NCBI GenBank assembly: GCA_030040825.1 | Contig: JASHSY010000192.1 | Location: forward strand, 1-10,158 | Direction of reading: 5' to 3' | DNA length: 10,158 nucleotides | Source: Xanthobacteraceae bacterium | Lineage (GTDB): Bacteria > Pseudomonadota > Alphaproteobacteria > Rhizobiales > Xanthobacteraceae | Shown here: piece after piece, positions 1-7,458 of the stretch | Layout: each line of letters starts with the position of its first letter | How positions within the stretch are numbered: position 1 is the first letter of the stretch | The notes under the pieces: model-generated | Databases searched by the model: none | Told to the model about the DNA's origin: nothing | The model's input: only the letters and a program-made list of their open reading frames with translations | Position numbers and translations under genes: made by a program

Positions 1-1704
1 CGCGTGATCGAAACCGATTACGGCGCGAATTATGTGCCGTCGGCACCGCGCCGCTACGAGAGCAAGGCGAAGAACGCGCAGGAAGCGCACGAAGCAATTC
101 GCCCGACTGATCTTGCCTGCCGGCCGAGTGAAACCAAAAGCTTCCTCGATGCCGATCAGGCCAAACTTTACGAGTTGATTTGGCTGCGCGCGGTGGCGAG
201 CCAAATGGAATCGGCAGAGCTTGAGCGCACGACGGTCGACATCGGCGCCAAGGTCGCCGGGCGCGCGCTTGAATTGCGCGCTACGGGGACGGTGGTGAAA
301 TTCGACGGGTTCCTCGCCCTCTATCAGGAAGGCCAGGACGAAGACCCGGAAGACGAAGAGTCGCGCCGTTTGCCGCCGATGGACACGGGCGAACGGCTGG
401 AGCAGCGTTCGATCGCGGCCAATCAGCATTTCACCGAACCGCCGCCCCGCTATTCCGAGGCCTCGCTGGTCAAGCGCCTGGAAGAGCTCGGTATCGGCCG
501 GCCTTCGACTTATGCCTCAATCCTGCAGGTGCTCAAGGATCGCAAGTATGTACGGCTCGACAAGCGCCGGCTTTATCCCGAGGATCGCGGCCGCATTGTC
601 GTCGCTTTCCTCGAAAGCTTCTTCGCCCACTACGTCGAATATGACTTCACGGCGGGCCTGGAAGAGCAACTCGACCTGATCTCCAACAACGAAGCAGCGT
701 GGCGTGACGTGCTGCGCGATTTCTGGCGCGACTTCATCGGCGCGATCGACGAGACCAAGGATTTAAAGATTTCGAAAGTCATCGATGCGCTTGATGAATT
801 GCTTGCGCCGCATCTGTTTCCGCCGCGCGCGGATGGTACCGACCCGCGGCAATGCCCGACCTGCAACGGCGGCCGGCTGACGCTGAAGCTTTCCAAATAC
901 GGCGCCTTCATTGGCTGCTCGAATTATCCGGAATGCCGGCACACCAGACCGCTTTCGGCCGATGGCTCGGGTGAGATCGGCACCAAGAAGCTCGGTGAGG
1001 ACCCGAAGACCGGCCTCGAAGTGACATTACGCAGTGGCCGGTTCGGTCCCTATGTGCAGCTTGGCGAAGCCGTCAAGGATGCCGAAAAGCCGAAACGCGC
1101 CGGTCTGCCGAAGGGGACGATACCGGATGAGGTCACGCTCGATCGCGCGCTTGAGCTTTTGTCATTGCCGCGTGAAATCGGCATGCACCCTGAGGATGGC
1201 CAGCCGATTATCGCCGGCATTGGCCGTTTCGGCCCTTATGTGAAGCACGACAAAACCTACGCCAATCTCGAACCCGGCGACGACATCTTCCATATCGGAC
1301 TCAACCGCGCGGTGACGCTGATCGCCGAAAAACGCGCCAAACCGGCGCGCTTCCGCCGTTTCGGCGCCGACCCAGGACGTCCGCTCGGCGCGCATCCGAG
1401 CAGAGGCGGGCCGATCGTAGCGAAAAACGGCCGCTATGGTCCTTACGTCAGCCACGAAGGCGTCAACGCCACGCTGCCGAAAGACAAGACGCCGGAAACG
1501 ATCACGCTTGAAGAGGCCGTAGCATTGATCGATGCCCGCGCCGACCGCGCTCCAGCGCCGCATGCGCGCCCGCGCAAGGCCAAACGACCGTCGCCTGGCA
1601 CCGCGCGCCACATCAAGGCTTCATCCAAACGGCCCGGCGGGCGCACGTCCAAACGCCCGCCCGCCGCCAAAGCCCAACGCAAGACAACGCAAGCTGCCGA
1701 ATAG
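1..1704 (+). CDS. topA: DNA topoisomerase I, 3' part (5' end outside window)
   Basis: This is the C-terminal part of type IA DNA topoisomerase I, which relaxes negatively supercoiled DNA by cutting and passing one strand. The frame is open from the first base, so the gene starts upstream; the GTG at position 4 is internal. The first visible residues match the stretch just after the catalytic tyrosine, so the Toprim domain and active-site Tyr lie outside the window. The family motif QEAHEAIRPTD is at about nt 79-111. One four-cysteine zinc finger follows (Cys codons at 853, 862, 916 and 934). Next come three C-terminal DNA-binding repeats with the core G-R-(F/Y)-G-P-Y-V at about 1036-1056, 1222-1242 and 1429-1446. 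The protein ends in a Lys/Arg/Pro/Ala-rich tail of about 50 residues, common in alphaproteobacterial TopA. rnr follows after 48 bp, probably in the same transcript. Confidence 0.97.
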   Translation, partial: RVIETDYGANYVPSAPRRYESKAKNAQEAHEAIRPTDLACRPSETKSFLDADQAKLYELIWLRAVASQMESAELERTTVDIGAKVAGRALELRATGTVVKFDGFLALYQEGQDEDPEDEESRRLPPMDTGERLEQRSIAANQHFTEPPPRYSEASLVKRLEELGIGRPSTYASILQVLKDRKYVRLDKRRLYPEDRGRIVVAFLESFFAHYVEYDFTAGLEEQLDLISNNEAAWRDVLRDFWRDFIGAIDETKDLKISKVIDALDELLAPHLFPPRADGTDPRQCPTCNGGRLTLKLSKYGAFIGCSNYPECRHTRPLSADGSGEIGTKKLGEDPKTGLEVTLRSGRFGPYVQLGEAVKDAEKPKRAGLPKGTIPDEVTLDRALELLSLPREIGMHPEDGQPIIAGIGRFGPYVKHDKTYANLEPGDDIFHIGLNRAVTLIAEKRAKPARFRRFGADPGRPLGAHPSRGGPIVAKNGRYGPYVSHEGVNATLPKDKTPETITLEEAVALIDARADRAPAPHARPRKAKRPSPGTARHIKASSKRPGGRTSKRPPAAKAQRKTTQAAE

Positions 1705-1728
1705 ATCTTCAGGCCAAGCCGTTTTTTG

Positions 1729-1748
1729 CGCTCTTGCGCCGAAGAGCG
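1729..1748 (+). promoter_or_regulatory. Small hairpin just upstream of the rnr start
   Basis: CGCTCTT (1729-1735) and AAGAGCG (1742-1748) can form a 7-bp stem with a 6-nt loop. The right arm holds the only purine-rich stretch (GAAGAG, 1741-1746) that could act as ribosome binding site for the ATG at 1753. If the hairpin forms in the mRNA it would partly hide that site. A regulatory role is inferred from the geometry only. Confidence 0.3.
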
Positions 1749-1752
1749 GCCT

Positions 1753-4005
1753 ATGAAACGGCGATCTCTCCCGTCGCGCGACGAGCTGTTGTCGTTCATC
1801 CGCGAGCGCAGCGGCAAAGTCGGTGCGCGCGAAATCGCGCGAGCTTTTGGCGCCAAAAATGCCGACCGCGCCGCGATCAATCGCATGCTGCGCGAACTCG
1901 CCGACAACGGCGAGATCGAGCGCCGCCGGAAGCGCCTGCACCACACCGGAGCTTTGCCGCCGGTGGTGCTCGCCGACATCACCGGCCGCGATCGGGATGG
2001 CGAGTTGCTGGCGCGACCGACCGAATGGGACGAAGACGCGCACGGCGCCCCACCGATCATCCGCCTTGTCATTCCGCGCCGGGCCCGTCCGGGCGAAATC
2101 GGCGGCGTCGGCGACCGCGCACTGCTGCGCGTCGAGCGCCGCGACGACGAGACCACCGGGCGGATCATCAAGCTGATCGACCGAGCCAAACAGCGTATCC
2201 TCGGCATTTTCCGCAGTCTGCCGAACGGGGCCGCCCGTCTGGTCCCGATCGACAAGAAGCAATTGGGCCGCGAACTGACGATTGCCGCCGACCGCACCGG
2301 CGGCGCGGTTGACGGCGACCTGGTTGCGGTTGAAGTGGCGACGCATGTCCGTCATGGCCTGGCGGCCGCCACGGTAGTTGAGCGGCTTGGCTCGTTGAAG
2401 ACCGAACGCGCGGTCAGCCTGATTGCCATTCATGCGCACGGAATTCCGCACGCATTTACCCGCGCGGTGATCGCCGAAGCAGACGCCGCGCGGCCCGCCA
2501 CCACTGAAGGCCGCGAGGATTGGCGCGCCATACCGCTGGTCACCATCGACCCGCCCGACGCCAAGGATCACGATGACGCCGTGCACGCTGCGCCCGATTC
2601 CGACCCACGCAATGCGGGCGGTCATATCGTTAGCGTCGCCATCGCCGACGTCGCGCATTACGTGCGCCCGGGCTCCGCACTCGACCGCGCCGCCGCCGAG
2701 CGCGGCAATTCGGTTTATTTTCCCGACCGTGTCGTGCCGATGCTGCCAGAGCGCATCTCCAACGATTTGTGCTCGCTGCGCCCGCACGAGGATCGCGCTG
2801 CGCTCGCCGTTCGCATGGTGATCGATGCCGACGGCCGCAAACGCTCGCACACATTCCATCGCGTTTTGATCCACTCGGCGGCGCGACTGACATACGAGCA
2901 GGCGCAGCTCGCAGTGTCCGGCCGTCCGGACGAGATCACCGAACCGATTACCGCCACAATCCTGGAGCCGCTTTACGCAGCGTACCGCGCGGTGCGCCGC
3001 GCTCGCGACGAGCGAGGGCCGCTCGACCTCGATTTGCCCGAGCGTAAAATCCTGCTCAAGTCCGACGGCACGGTCGATCGGGTGGTGATGCCGCAGCGGC
3101 TCGAAGCTCACCGGCTGATCGAAGAATTTATGATCCTCGCCAACGTGGCGGCGGCGGAAACCTGCGAACGCGTGCGCGTACCGTTGATCTACCGCGTGCA
3201 CGACGAGCCGTCCCCGGAAAAGCTCAACGCGCTGCGCGAATTCCTCGGCACGCTGGATATTTCGCTGCCCAAGGGCGGCGCGCTGAGGCCGGATGCGTTC
3301 AACCGTATCCTGGAACGGGTCAAGGACCGCGACGTCGAGCGGCTGGTCAACGAAGTGGTGCTACGCAGCCAGGCGCAAGCCGAATACTCGCCAGACAATT
3401 TTGGCCATTTCGGCCTCAATCTTCGCCGCTATGCCCACTTCACCTCGCCGATCCGCCGTTATGCCGATCTGATTGTGCATCGTGCTCTCATTCGCGCCGT
3501 CAAGCTCGGCAGCGACGGCCTGCCCGAGGGCGCGGATGTCGCCTCGCTCGCCGAAATCGCCGCCAACATTTCCGCCACGGAACGCCGCGCCATGAAAGCT
3601 GAACGCGAGACTGCGGACCGCCTGATTGCGCATTTCTTGGCCGACCGTGTGGGTGCCACCTTTGACGGTCACATTTCCGGGGTCACACGCGCCGGCTTAT
3701 TCGTCGAGCTTGACGAGACCGGTGCCGACGGGCTCATTCCCGCGCGCAATATCGGCGATGAATACTTTCGCTATAACGAAGCTAGCCACGCATTCGTCGG
3801 CCGTTCAGCGACCTACCGGCTGGGCGACCTGGTAACCGTCGAATTGGTCGAGGCGGCGCCGGTTGCGGGCGCGTTGCGGTTCCGCATGATCCGGCAACCG
3901 CATGCCGGTCAAACGCCTCGCCCTGGACACGAGCCGCGGCAGCAGGGAAAGATCGTCCGTACCGAACGGCACGGACACAGGCGCCGGCGCGGCAAACGAT
4001 CATGA
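1753..4005 (+). CDS. rnr: Ribonuclease R (3'-5' exoribonuclease, RNB family)
   Basis: RNase R degrades structured RNA processively from the 3' end and takes part in mRNA decay and rRNA quality control in the cytoplasm. From the ATG at 1753 the protein has 750 residues. Domains in order are an N-terminal winged-helix segment (about 1-65), cold-shock/OB-like domains (about 65-230), the RNB catalytic domain (about 255-590), an S1 RNA-binding domain (about 633-714) and a basic tail rich in Arg, Lys and His. The four metal-site aspartates are D266, D272, D274 and D275 in TIDPPDAKDHDD, with the spacing of the E. coli enzyme. The conserved HFTSPIRRYAD motif is at 562-572. An in-frame TTG at 1726 would add nine residues, but the ATG better fits the usual N-terminus. 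The stop overlaps the start of the Nudix gene (ATGA), which suggests translational coupling. Confidence 0.97.
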   Translation: MKRRSLPSRDELLSFIRERSGKVGAREIARAFGAKNADRAAINRMLRELADNGEIERRRKRLHHTGALPPVVLADITGRDRDGELLARPTEWDEDAHGAPPIIRLVIPRRARPGEIGGVGDRALLRVERRDDETTGRIIKLIDRAKQRILGIFRSLPNGAARLVPIDKKQLGRELTIAADRTGGAVDGDLVAVEVATHVRHGLAAATVVERLGSLKTERAVSLIAIHAHGIPHAFTRAVIAEADAARPATTEGREDWRAIPLVTIDPPDAKDHDDAVHAAPDSDPRNAGGHIVSVAIADVAHYVRPGSALDRAAAERGNSVYFPDRVVPMLPERISNDLCSLRPHEDRAALAVRMVIDADGRKRSHTFHRVLIHSAARLTYEQAQLAVSGRPDEITEPITATILEPLYAAYRAVRRARDERGPLDLDLPERKILLKSDGTVDRVVMPQRLEAHRLIEEFMILANVAAAETCERVRVPLIYRVHDEPSPEKLNALREFLGTLDISLPKGGALRPDAFNRILERVKDRDVERLVNEVVLRSQAQAEYSPDNFGHFGLNLRRYAHFTSPIRRYADLIVHRALIRAVKLGSDGLPEGADVASLAEIAANISATERRAMKAERETADRLIAHFLADRVGATFDGHISGVTRAGLFVELDETGADGLIPARNIGDEYFRYNEASHAFVGRSATYRLGDLVTVELVEAAPVAGALRFRMIRQPHAGQTPRPGHEPRQQGKIVRTERHGHRRRRGKRS

Positions 4006-4772
4006 ATGACGACTACGAAACCGCCGTGCCCGGCGGCCGGTTGATCGATCCGCGCGAGGGCGATCGCGGCGTTGCCGATCACGTCAAGTTGCCGTATCTG
4101 CGCCCGAAAGACTCGGCGACGCTGATCCTGATCGACCGTTCGGAACCGGTGCCGAAAGTTTTGCTCGGCCGGCGCAATTCGCGGCACAAATTTGTCCCGG
4201 GCAAGTTTGTGTTTCCCGGTGGACGGGTTGAACGCAACGACCGGCTAATGCCGATTGCCGCTCCGCTGCACGCGCACGATATCGATCGGCTGATGCGCAG
4301 GGTCAGAAATCCGAGCGCAGCAAGAGCGTCAGGTTTCGCGCTTGCCGCCGTGCGTGAGACTTACGAAGAGACTGGCCTGATGTTGGGAACACGTGCGAGC
4401 CGTTCGGTCGCAACACCGGCGGGGCCGTGGCGGGCGTTCGCCGAGGCGGGTGTGCTGCCTAACCTTGGTGCGATTCATTTTGTCGCTCGTGCGATCACGC
4501 CGACCAATCGTCCGCGGCGCTTCGATAGCCGGTTTTTCGCCGCCGATATTTCCGCCGTGGCGCATCGGCTCGAGGGCTTTGTCGGACCCGAAGCCGAACT
4601 GGTCGAACTAGTCTGGCTGCCGATTACCGAGGCGAGCAAACTCGATATGCCGCGGATTACCACGATCGTACTCGAGGATCTGCGCGACCGGATAGCCGCC
4701 GGCATGAGCCACGAGCAGCCGGTTCCGTTCTATCACGTGGTCCACAAACGCTCGGTGCGTGACACCCTTTAG
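4002..4772 (+). CDS. Nudix hydrolase with a long insertion in the Nudix box
   Basis: This 256-residue protein is a Nudix-fold pyrophosphohydrolase, a family that cleaves nucleoside diphosphates linked to another moiety; its own substrate is not evident. The loop FPGGRVE (71-77) and the metal-binding helix RETYEETGL (118-126) are both present. They are about 44 residues apart from G74 to R118, against 14 in the canonical motif G-x5-E-x7-REUxEExGU, so about 30 extra residues sit inside the box. A split box is also known in NUDT19-type CoA diphosphatases, and the segment RRFDSRFFAA resembles that group, but a CoA substrate is only a suggestion. The first 35 residues precede the first strand and have no recognised domain. 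The ATG lies in the rnr stop (ATGA, 4002-4005), so translation is probably coupled to rnr. A 7-nt step further on begins a weak hairpin after its stop. Confidence 0.9.
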   Translation: MNDDYETAVPGGRLIDPREGDRGVADHVKLPYLRPKDSATLILIDRSEPVPKVLLGRRNSRHKFVPGKFVFPGGRVERNDRLMPIAAPLHAHDIDRLMRRVRNPSAARASGFALAAVRETYEETGLMLGTRASRSVATPAGPWRAFAEAGVLPNLGAIHFVARAITPTNRPRRFDSRFFAADISAVAHRLEGFVGPEAELVELVWLPITEASKLDMPRITTIVLEDLRDRIAAGMSHEQPVPFYHVVHKRSVRDTL

Positions 4773-4780
4773 CGCCGTGA

Positions 4781-4800
4781 CCGGCAAATCTGCCGGCTTT
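4781..4800 (+). terminator. Weak hairpin after the Nudix gene
   Basis: CCGGCA (4781-4786) and TGCCGG (4791-4796) form a perfect 6-bp stem with the loop AATC, followed by CTTT. The stem is GC-rich but the T-run is short, so termination may be only partial and some topA-rnr-nudix transcripts could continue into rpmG. Confidence 0.4.
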
Positions 4801-4802
4801 CC

Positions 4803-4830
4803 TTGACATTGCCAGCTTGCCGATTAGGTT
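4803..4830 (+). promoter_or_regulatory. Candidate sigma-70-type promoter for rpmG
   Basis: A perfect -35 hexamer TTGACA (4803-4808) is followed after 16 nt by TAGGTT (4825-4830), a -10 element of the relaxed kind seen in alphaproteobacteria. It lies just after the hairpin that follows the Nudix gene and about 30 nt before the rpmG ATG. The position fits an independent, strong promoter for a ribosomal protein gene. Confidence 0.55.
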
Positions 4831-4859
4831 GGCGGCCAATAACGAACGGATAAACGCCC

Positions 4860-5027
4860 ATGGCCAAGAATGTAACCATCAAAGTGAAGCTCGTTTCCAG
4901 CGCCGACACTGGGTTCTATTACGTGACGCGCAAGAACTCACGCACCATGACCGACAAGCTGGTGAAGAAGAAATATGACCCGGTCGCCAAGAAGCATGTC
5001 GAATTTCGCGAGGGCAAAATTAAGTAA
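4860..5027 (+). CDS. rpmG: 50S ribosomal protein L33
   Basis: The 55-residue product MAKNVTIKVKLVSS... is ribosomal protein L33 of the large subunit. Its length, high lysine content, TGFYYVTRKN segment and KKYDPVAKKHVEF C-terminal part are typical of the proteobacterial form. It has no cysteine, so it is the zinc-independent (C-minus) type rather than the zinc-ribbon type. The ATG at 4860 is preceded by a modest purine-rich ACGGA about 10 nt upstream. The gene has its own promoter-like sequence and a strong terminator, so it is probably expressed as a single gene. It was too short to stand out by ORF length alone, but the identification is clear. Confidence 0.97.
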   Translation: MAKNVTIKVKLVSSADTGFYYVTRKNSRTMTDKLVKKKYDPVAKKHVEFREGKIK

Positions 5028-5054
5028 AGCGGTTAGCGCCGGTTGCAACAAAAC

Positions 5055-5077
5055 GGGCGCCACAGGGCGCCCTTTTT
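5055..5077 (+). terminator. Strong rho-independent terminator of rpmG
   Basis: GGGCGCC (5055-5061) pairs perfectly with GGCGCCC (5066-5072) around the 4-nt loop ACAG, and five T residues follow at 5073-5077. It starts 27 nt after the rpmG stop. An A-rich stretch (AACAAAAC) before the stem gives it some symmetry, so it might also slow transcription arriving from the minus strand. Confidence 0.9.
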
Positions 5078-5338
5078 AGTGTCCGTACCAGCAGATGTGG
5101 CCGGCCGGGAGCGACGTCGTGAGGAGGCCACTCGTACACCGCGCCCGCGCCGGCCGAACCCCACGGACCCAGGAGATGCGGCGGACCTGAGCACTCCGTA
5201 GGGCTATCCGATGCCTGCGCCTTCCAGGAGCGTTTTTGTTTGGCCCGCTGGAAGGCAATTTTCAGATTACCTGACAATGCTATGCCAACCGCAATCGAAA
5301 TCAATTGGCAAATAGCGCTCCGGCCGGCAATTTGACGA
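5078..5338. other. Intergenic region without a convincing gene
   Basis: Together with the rpmG terminator this forms a gap of 311 nt between rpmG and the end of pleD. Open frames exist on both strands, but none has a recognisable protein pattern, a good ribosome binding site or the G/C-rich third positions of the neighbouring genes. The longest, on the minus strand, would run through the rpmG terminator into rpmG. The part nearest pleD (about 5250-5335) is visibly richer in A and T than its surroundings. The only clear structure is the inverted repeat at 5219-5256. I see no tRNA, no known RNA motif and no clear terminator for the pleD transcript. Confidence 0.6.
5219..5256. repeat. 9-bp perfect inverted repeat in the rpmG-pleD gap
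   Basis: GCCTTCCAG (5219-5227) is the exact reverse complement of CTGGAAGGC (5248-5256), with a 20-nt spacer that contains a T-rich stretch. It lies 83 nt beyond the pleD stop. It could be a processing or stabilising hairpin at the 3' end of the divK-pleD transcript, or a binding site. No T-run follows on the minus strand, so it is not a classical terminator for pleD. Confidence 0.5.
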
Positions 5339-6712
5339 TTATGCCGCGTCCGGCACGACCCGGTTTCGACCATCGCGCTTGGCCCGGTAGAGCGCCTGAT
5401 CCGCGCGTTTGATTAGCGTCGCCGCATTGTCGTCTTGCCCGCGCAGCGCCGCGATGCCGATCGACAGCGTCACGGGAAGGCGCTGACTGCCCTGGCAGAT
5501 TGGAAACGGCTCGGCGGCAATGCGCCGGCGCAGCCTTTCGGCCACCATAGCGGCGACGGCCATATCGGTTTCCGGCATCACAATGACAAATTCCTCCCCG
5601 CCGACGCGGCAGGCGAGATCAATACCGCGGATCGAGCGTTTGATGCGGAGCGCAAAATCGCGCAACACGTCGTCGCCGGCATCGTGGCCATAGCTGTCAT
5701 TGATCGATTTGAAATAGTCGATGTCGAGCACCATCACCGCAAGCGGTTTGCCGCGCGCGGCGGCCTGCTCGATCAGCGTGCCCAAGTGATTTTCCATGTA
5801 ACGGCGGTTGAACAGACCGGTCAGCGCGTCGGTGATCGCCATTTCGATGGAAATCTGCACGTTGTCGCGCAGCCGTTCGGTATAACGGCGCTTGCGCACT
5901 TGGCTCCGCGCCCGCGCCAGCAATTCGTTCTTGTCGATCGGCCGCATCAGATAATCGTTCACACCGATTTCCAACCCGCGCACCATGCGCGCGTTGTTGT
6001 CGGGCTCGGTGACGGCAAGGATCGGCACGTTGCGGGTGCGGTCGAGCGAGCGGATCTGGCTGCAAAGCCGCAGCGCATCGAAATTTTCCAGCCCAAGCGA
6101 GACAATGACGAGGTCGTAATTACCCTCGGCGGCCCGAAACAACGCCTCATTGGGATCGGCCTCGATCTCGACCGCTTGTTCGATGGCGAGCGTCGAGGCA
6201 ATGCGCTCATAGGACGAGGGTCGGTCGTCAACAATCAATACGCGCCCGTCGCGGCCGGTATCGGCAACCGCTTCGCGCTCCGGCGATTCGATTCCAATCT
6301 CGTGCGAGGTCATCACCCGCATCCGCAGCTCGTCGGTGACCATCTTGAGCCGAGCCAGCGACCGCACCCGCGCGATCAACGCCAGTTCGGCGATCGGCTT
6401 GGTCAGAAAATCGTCGGCTCCAGCCTCGAGACCGCGCACCTTGTCGGAGGCCTGGTCGAGCGCCGTCACCATCACCACCGGAATGTGATGCGTCGCCGGG
6501 TTGGTTTTCAGCCGCCGGCATACTTCGAAGCCGTCCATGTCCGGCATCATCACGTCGAGCAGGACGAGATCGCATTCGGCGCGCTCGCAGATGGTCAGCG
6601 CCTCCTGCCCGCTCATCGCCGTGACGACGTCGAAATACTCAGCCGACAGCCGCGCTTCGAGCAGCCTCACATTGGCCGGGACGTCGTCAACGACCAGAAC
6701 ACGCGCTGTCAT
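5339..6712 (-). CDS. pleD: PleD-type response regulator, diguanylate cyclase (REC-REC-GGDEF)
   Basis: PleD makes the second messenger c-di-GMP from two GTP when its first receiver domain is phosphorylated, and in Caulobacter it drives polar development. The 457-residue protein has the full architecture. The first receiver (about 1-120) has acidic residues D9 and D10, phosphoacceptor D53, T83 and K105. The second receiver (about 155-275) lacks the acceptor aspartate: the equivalent position in YDLVIVSLG is S205, as expected for an adaptor domain used in dimerisation. The GGDEF domain (about 290-457) has the active-site GGEEF at 371-375 and the inhibitory-site motif RxxD at 362-365 (RGID), so product feedback is likely. 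The gene starts 10 nt after the divK stop, with AAAGG (6720-6724) as ribosome binding site overlapping that stop. The two are almost certainly co-transcribed. Confidence 0.96.
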   Translation of the reverse strand: MTARVLVVDDVPANVRLLEARLSAEYFDVVTAMSGQEALTICERAECDLVLLDVMMPDMDGFEVCRRLKTNPATHHIPVVMVTALDQASDKVRGLEAGADDFLTKPIAELALIARVRSLARLKMVTDELRMRVMTSHEIGIESPEREAVADTGRDGRVLIVDDRPSSYERIASTLAIEQAVEIEADPNEALFRAAEGNYDLVIVSLGLENFDALRLCSQIRSLDRTRNVPILAVTEPDNNARMVRGLEIGVNDYLMRPIDKNELLARARSQVRKRRYTERLRDNVQISIEMAITDALTGLFNRRYMENHLGTLIEQAAARGKPLAVMVLDIDYFKSINDSYGHDAGDDVLRDFALRIKRSIRGIDLACRVGGEEFVIVMPETDMAVAAMVAERLRRRIAAEPFPICQGSQRLPVTLSIGIAALRGQDDNAATLIKRADQALYRAKRDGRNRVVPDAA

Positions 6713-6722
6713 TCGCTAGCCT

Positions 6723-7094
6723 TTACGGATTGCCGAGAAAGTGACGGATCGTCTCGATGAACTTGCCGACTGAGATCGGCTTCGACAGATAGGCCTCACA
6801 GCCGCCTTCGCGGATTCGCTCTTCGTCGCCCTTCATGGCAAAGGCAGTCACCGCTACGACCGGGATAGCGCGCAGGTCCTGATCGTCCTTGAGCCATTTG
6901 GTTACCTCCAGGCCGGAAACCTCCGGAAGCTGGATATCCATCAGGATCAAATCGGGCCGATGTTTGCGCGCCAGATCGAGCGCCTCAATGCCGTTGCGCG
7001 TCGCAACGGTGTTGTAGCCATGGGCTTCCAGCAGATCGTGGAAGAGCTTCATATTGAGCTCGTTGTCCTCCACGATTAGGACAGTTTTTGCCAT
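6723..7094 (-). CDS. divK: DivK, single-domain response regulator of the cell cycle
   Basis: DivK is a stand-alone receiver protein that, in Caulobacter and relatives, carries phosphate signals between the polar kinases PleC and DivJ and acts on DivL/CckA to control CtrA. The 123-residue sequence is very close to what I know of Caulobacter DivK, including NELNMKLFHDLLEA, DLILMDIQLPE and AFAMKGDEERIREGGCEAY. Key residues are the acidic pair E9 and D10, the phosphoacceptor D53, T83 and K105. There is no output domain. The ATG is at 7094, with AAGGGA (7102-7107) 7 nt upstream as a good ribosome binding site. pleD follows 10 nt downstream, the same divK-pleD pairing as in Caulobacter, which ties the phosphorelay to c-di-GMP synthesis. 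The upstream neighbour is a divergent DUF3572 gene, with 83 bp between the starts. Confidence 0.97.
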   Translation of the reverse strand: MAKTVLIVEDNELNMKLFHDLLEAHGYNTVATRNGIEALDLARKHRPDLILMDIQLPEVSGLEVTKWLKDDQDLRAIPVVAVTAFAMKGDEERIREGGCEAYLSKPISVGKFIETIRHFLGNP

Positions 7095-7177
7095 CCCCAG
7101 GTCCCTTACCGGCCCCCCGGCCTGCGAATGGACTGAAAGCTAACCGGTATTCATTACGGAAAGGCAAATGGAACCGC

Positions 7178-7450
7178 ATGAAACGGGCTGCAGGTGAAAC
7201 CAGAAATACGGCGGAAATGCTGGCAATTCAGGCCCTTGCATTCATCGCCGAGCAGCCGGACCAGCTTGCCCGTTTCCTCGACATGACGGGGATCGGTCCC
7301 GAGCAGATTCGCACCGCGGCGCGCGAGCCCGGCTTTCTCGCTGGCGTGCTCGAACATATGCTTGGCGATGAGAGTCTCTTGATCGCGTTTGCCGACAGCG
7401 CCGGAATAGACCCGGTGGATATCCGGCACGCCCGCAACGCGCTCGGCTGA
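7178..7450 (+). CDS. DUF3572 family protein
   Basis: The 90-residue protein looks like the DUF3572 family of alphaproteobacteria, which has no assigned function. It is predicted to be small, soluble and almost wholly helical, with the family-like segments EMLAIQALAFIAEQPDQLARF, TGIGPEQIR, AAREPGFLAGVLEHML and GDESLLIAFADSAGIDP. It has no signal peptide, membrane segment, cysteine or obvious catalytic motif. I chose the ATG at 7178 because the family usually begins near here. The nearest ribosome binding sequence, GGAAAGG (7158-7164), is 13 nt away, somewhat far, so the start is less sure than the frame. An in-frame TTG at 7088 would overlap divK and is unlikely. The gene is divergent from divK and 8 nt upstream of dinB, so it is probably co-transcribed with dinB. 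The repeated leucine-rich helices suggest a protein-protein contact role, which is inference. Confidence 0.85.
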   Translation: MKRAAGETRNTAEMLAIQALAFIAEQPDQLARFLDMTGIGPEQIRTAAREPGFLAGVLEHMLGDESLLIAFADSAGIDPVDIRHARNALG

Positions 7451-7458
7451 GGCGACTA

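Noticed and set aside
1712..1727. GGC-CAA-GCC followed by six T residues after topA, as a possible terminator
   Set aside because: A 3-bp stem is too small to terminate transcription, and the short spacing suggests that topA and rnr are co-transcribed.
1621..3201. A 526-codon open frame on the minus strand opposite rnr
   Set aside because: It is the complement of conserved RNase R sequence, starts inside topA and shows no recognisable domain.
5096..5191. Short plus-strand frame beginning with ATG after the rpmG terminator
   Set aside because: About 31 codons, very Arg-rich, no Shine-Dalgarno sequence and no similarity I recognise.
5020..5373. Minus-strand frame of 117 codons in the rpmG-pleD gap, with a hydrophobic stretch followed by basic residues
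   Set aside because: It starts inside pleD and runs through the rpmG terminator into rpmG. Its third codon positions are not G/C-rich and I see no good ribosome binding site.
5435..6760. A 441-codon open frame on the plus strand opposite pleD and the end of divK
   Set aside because: It is antisense to two clearly identified genes, its product is rich in His, Arg and Gln with no family pattern, and long antisense frames are expected in GC-rich coding DNA.
7095..7177. Possible CtrA site (TTAA-N7-TTAA) between divK and DUF3572
   Set aside because: Only partial matches such as CTAA-N7-TCAT are present, not enough to call a site.
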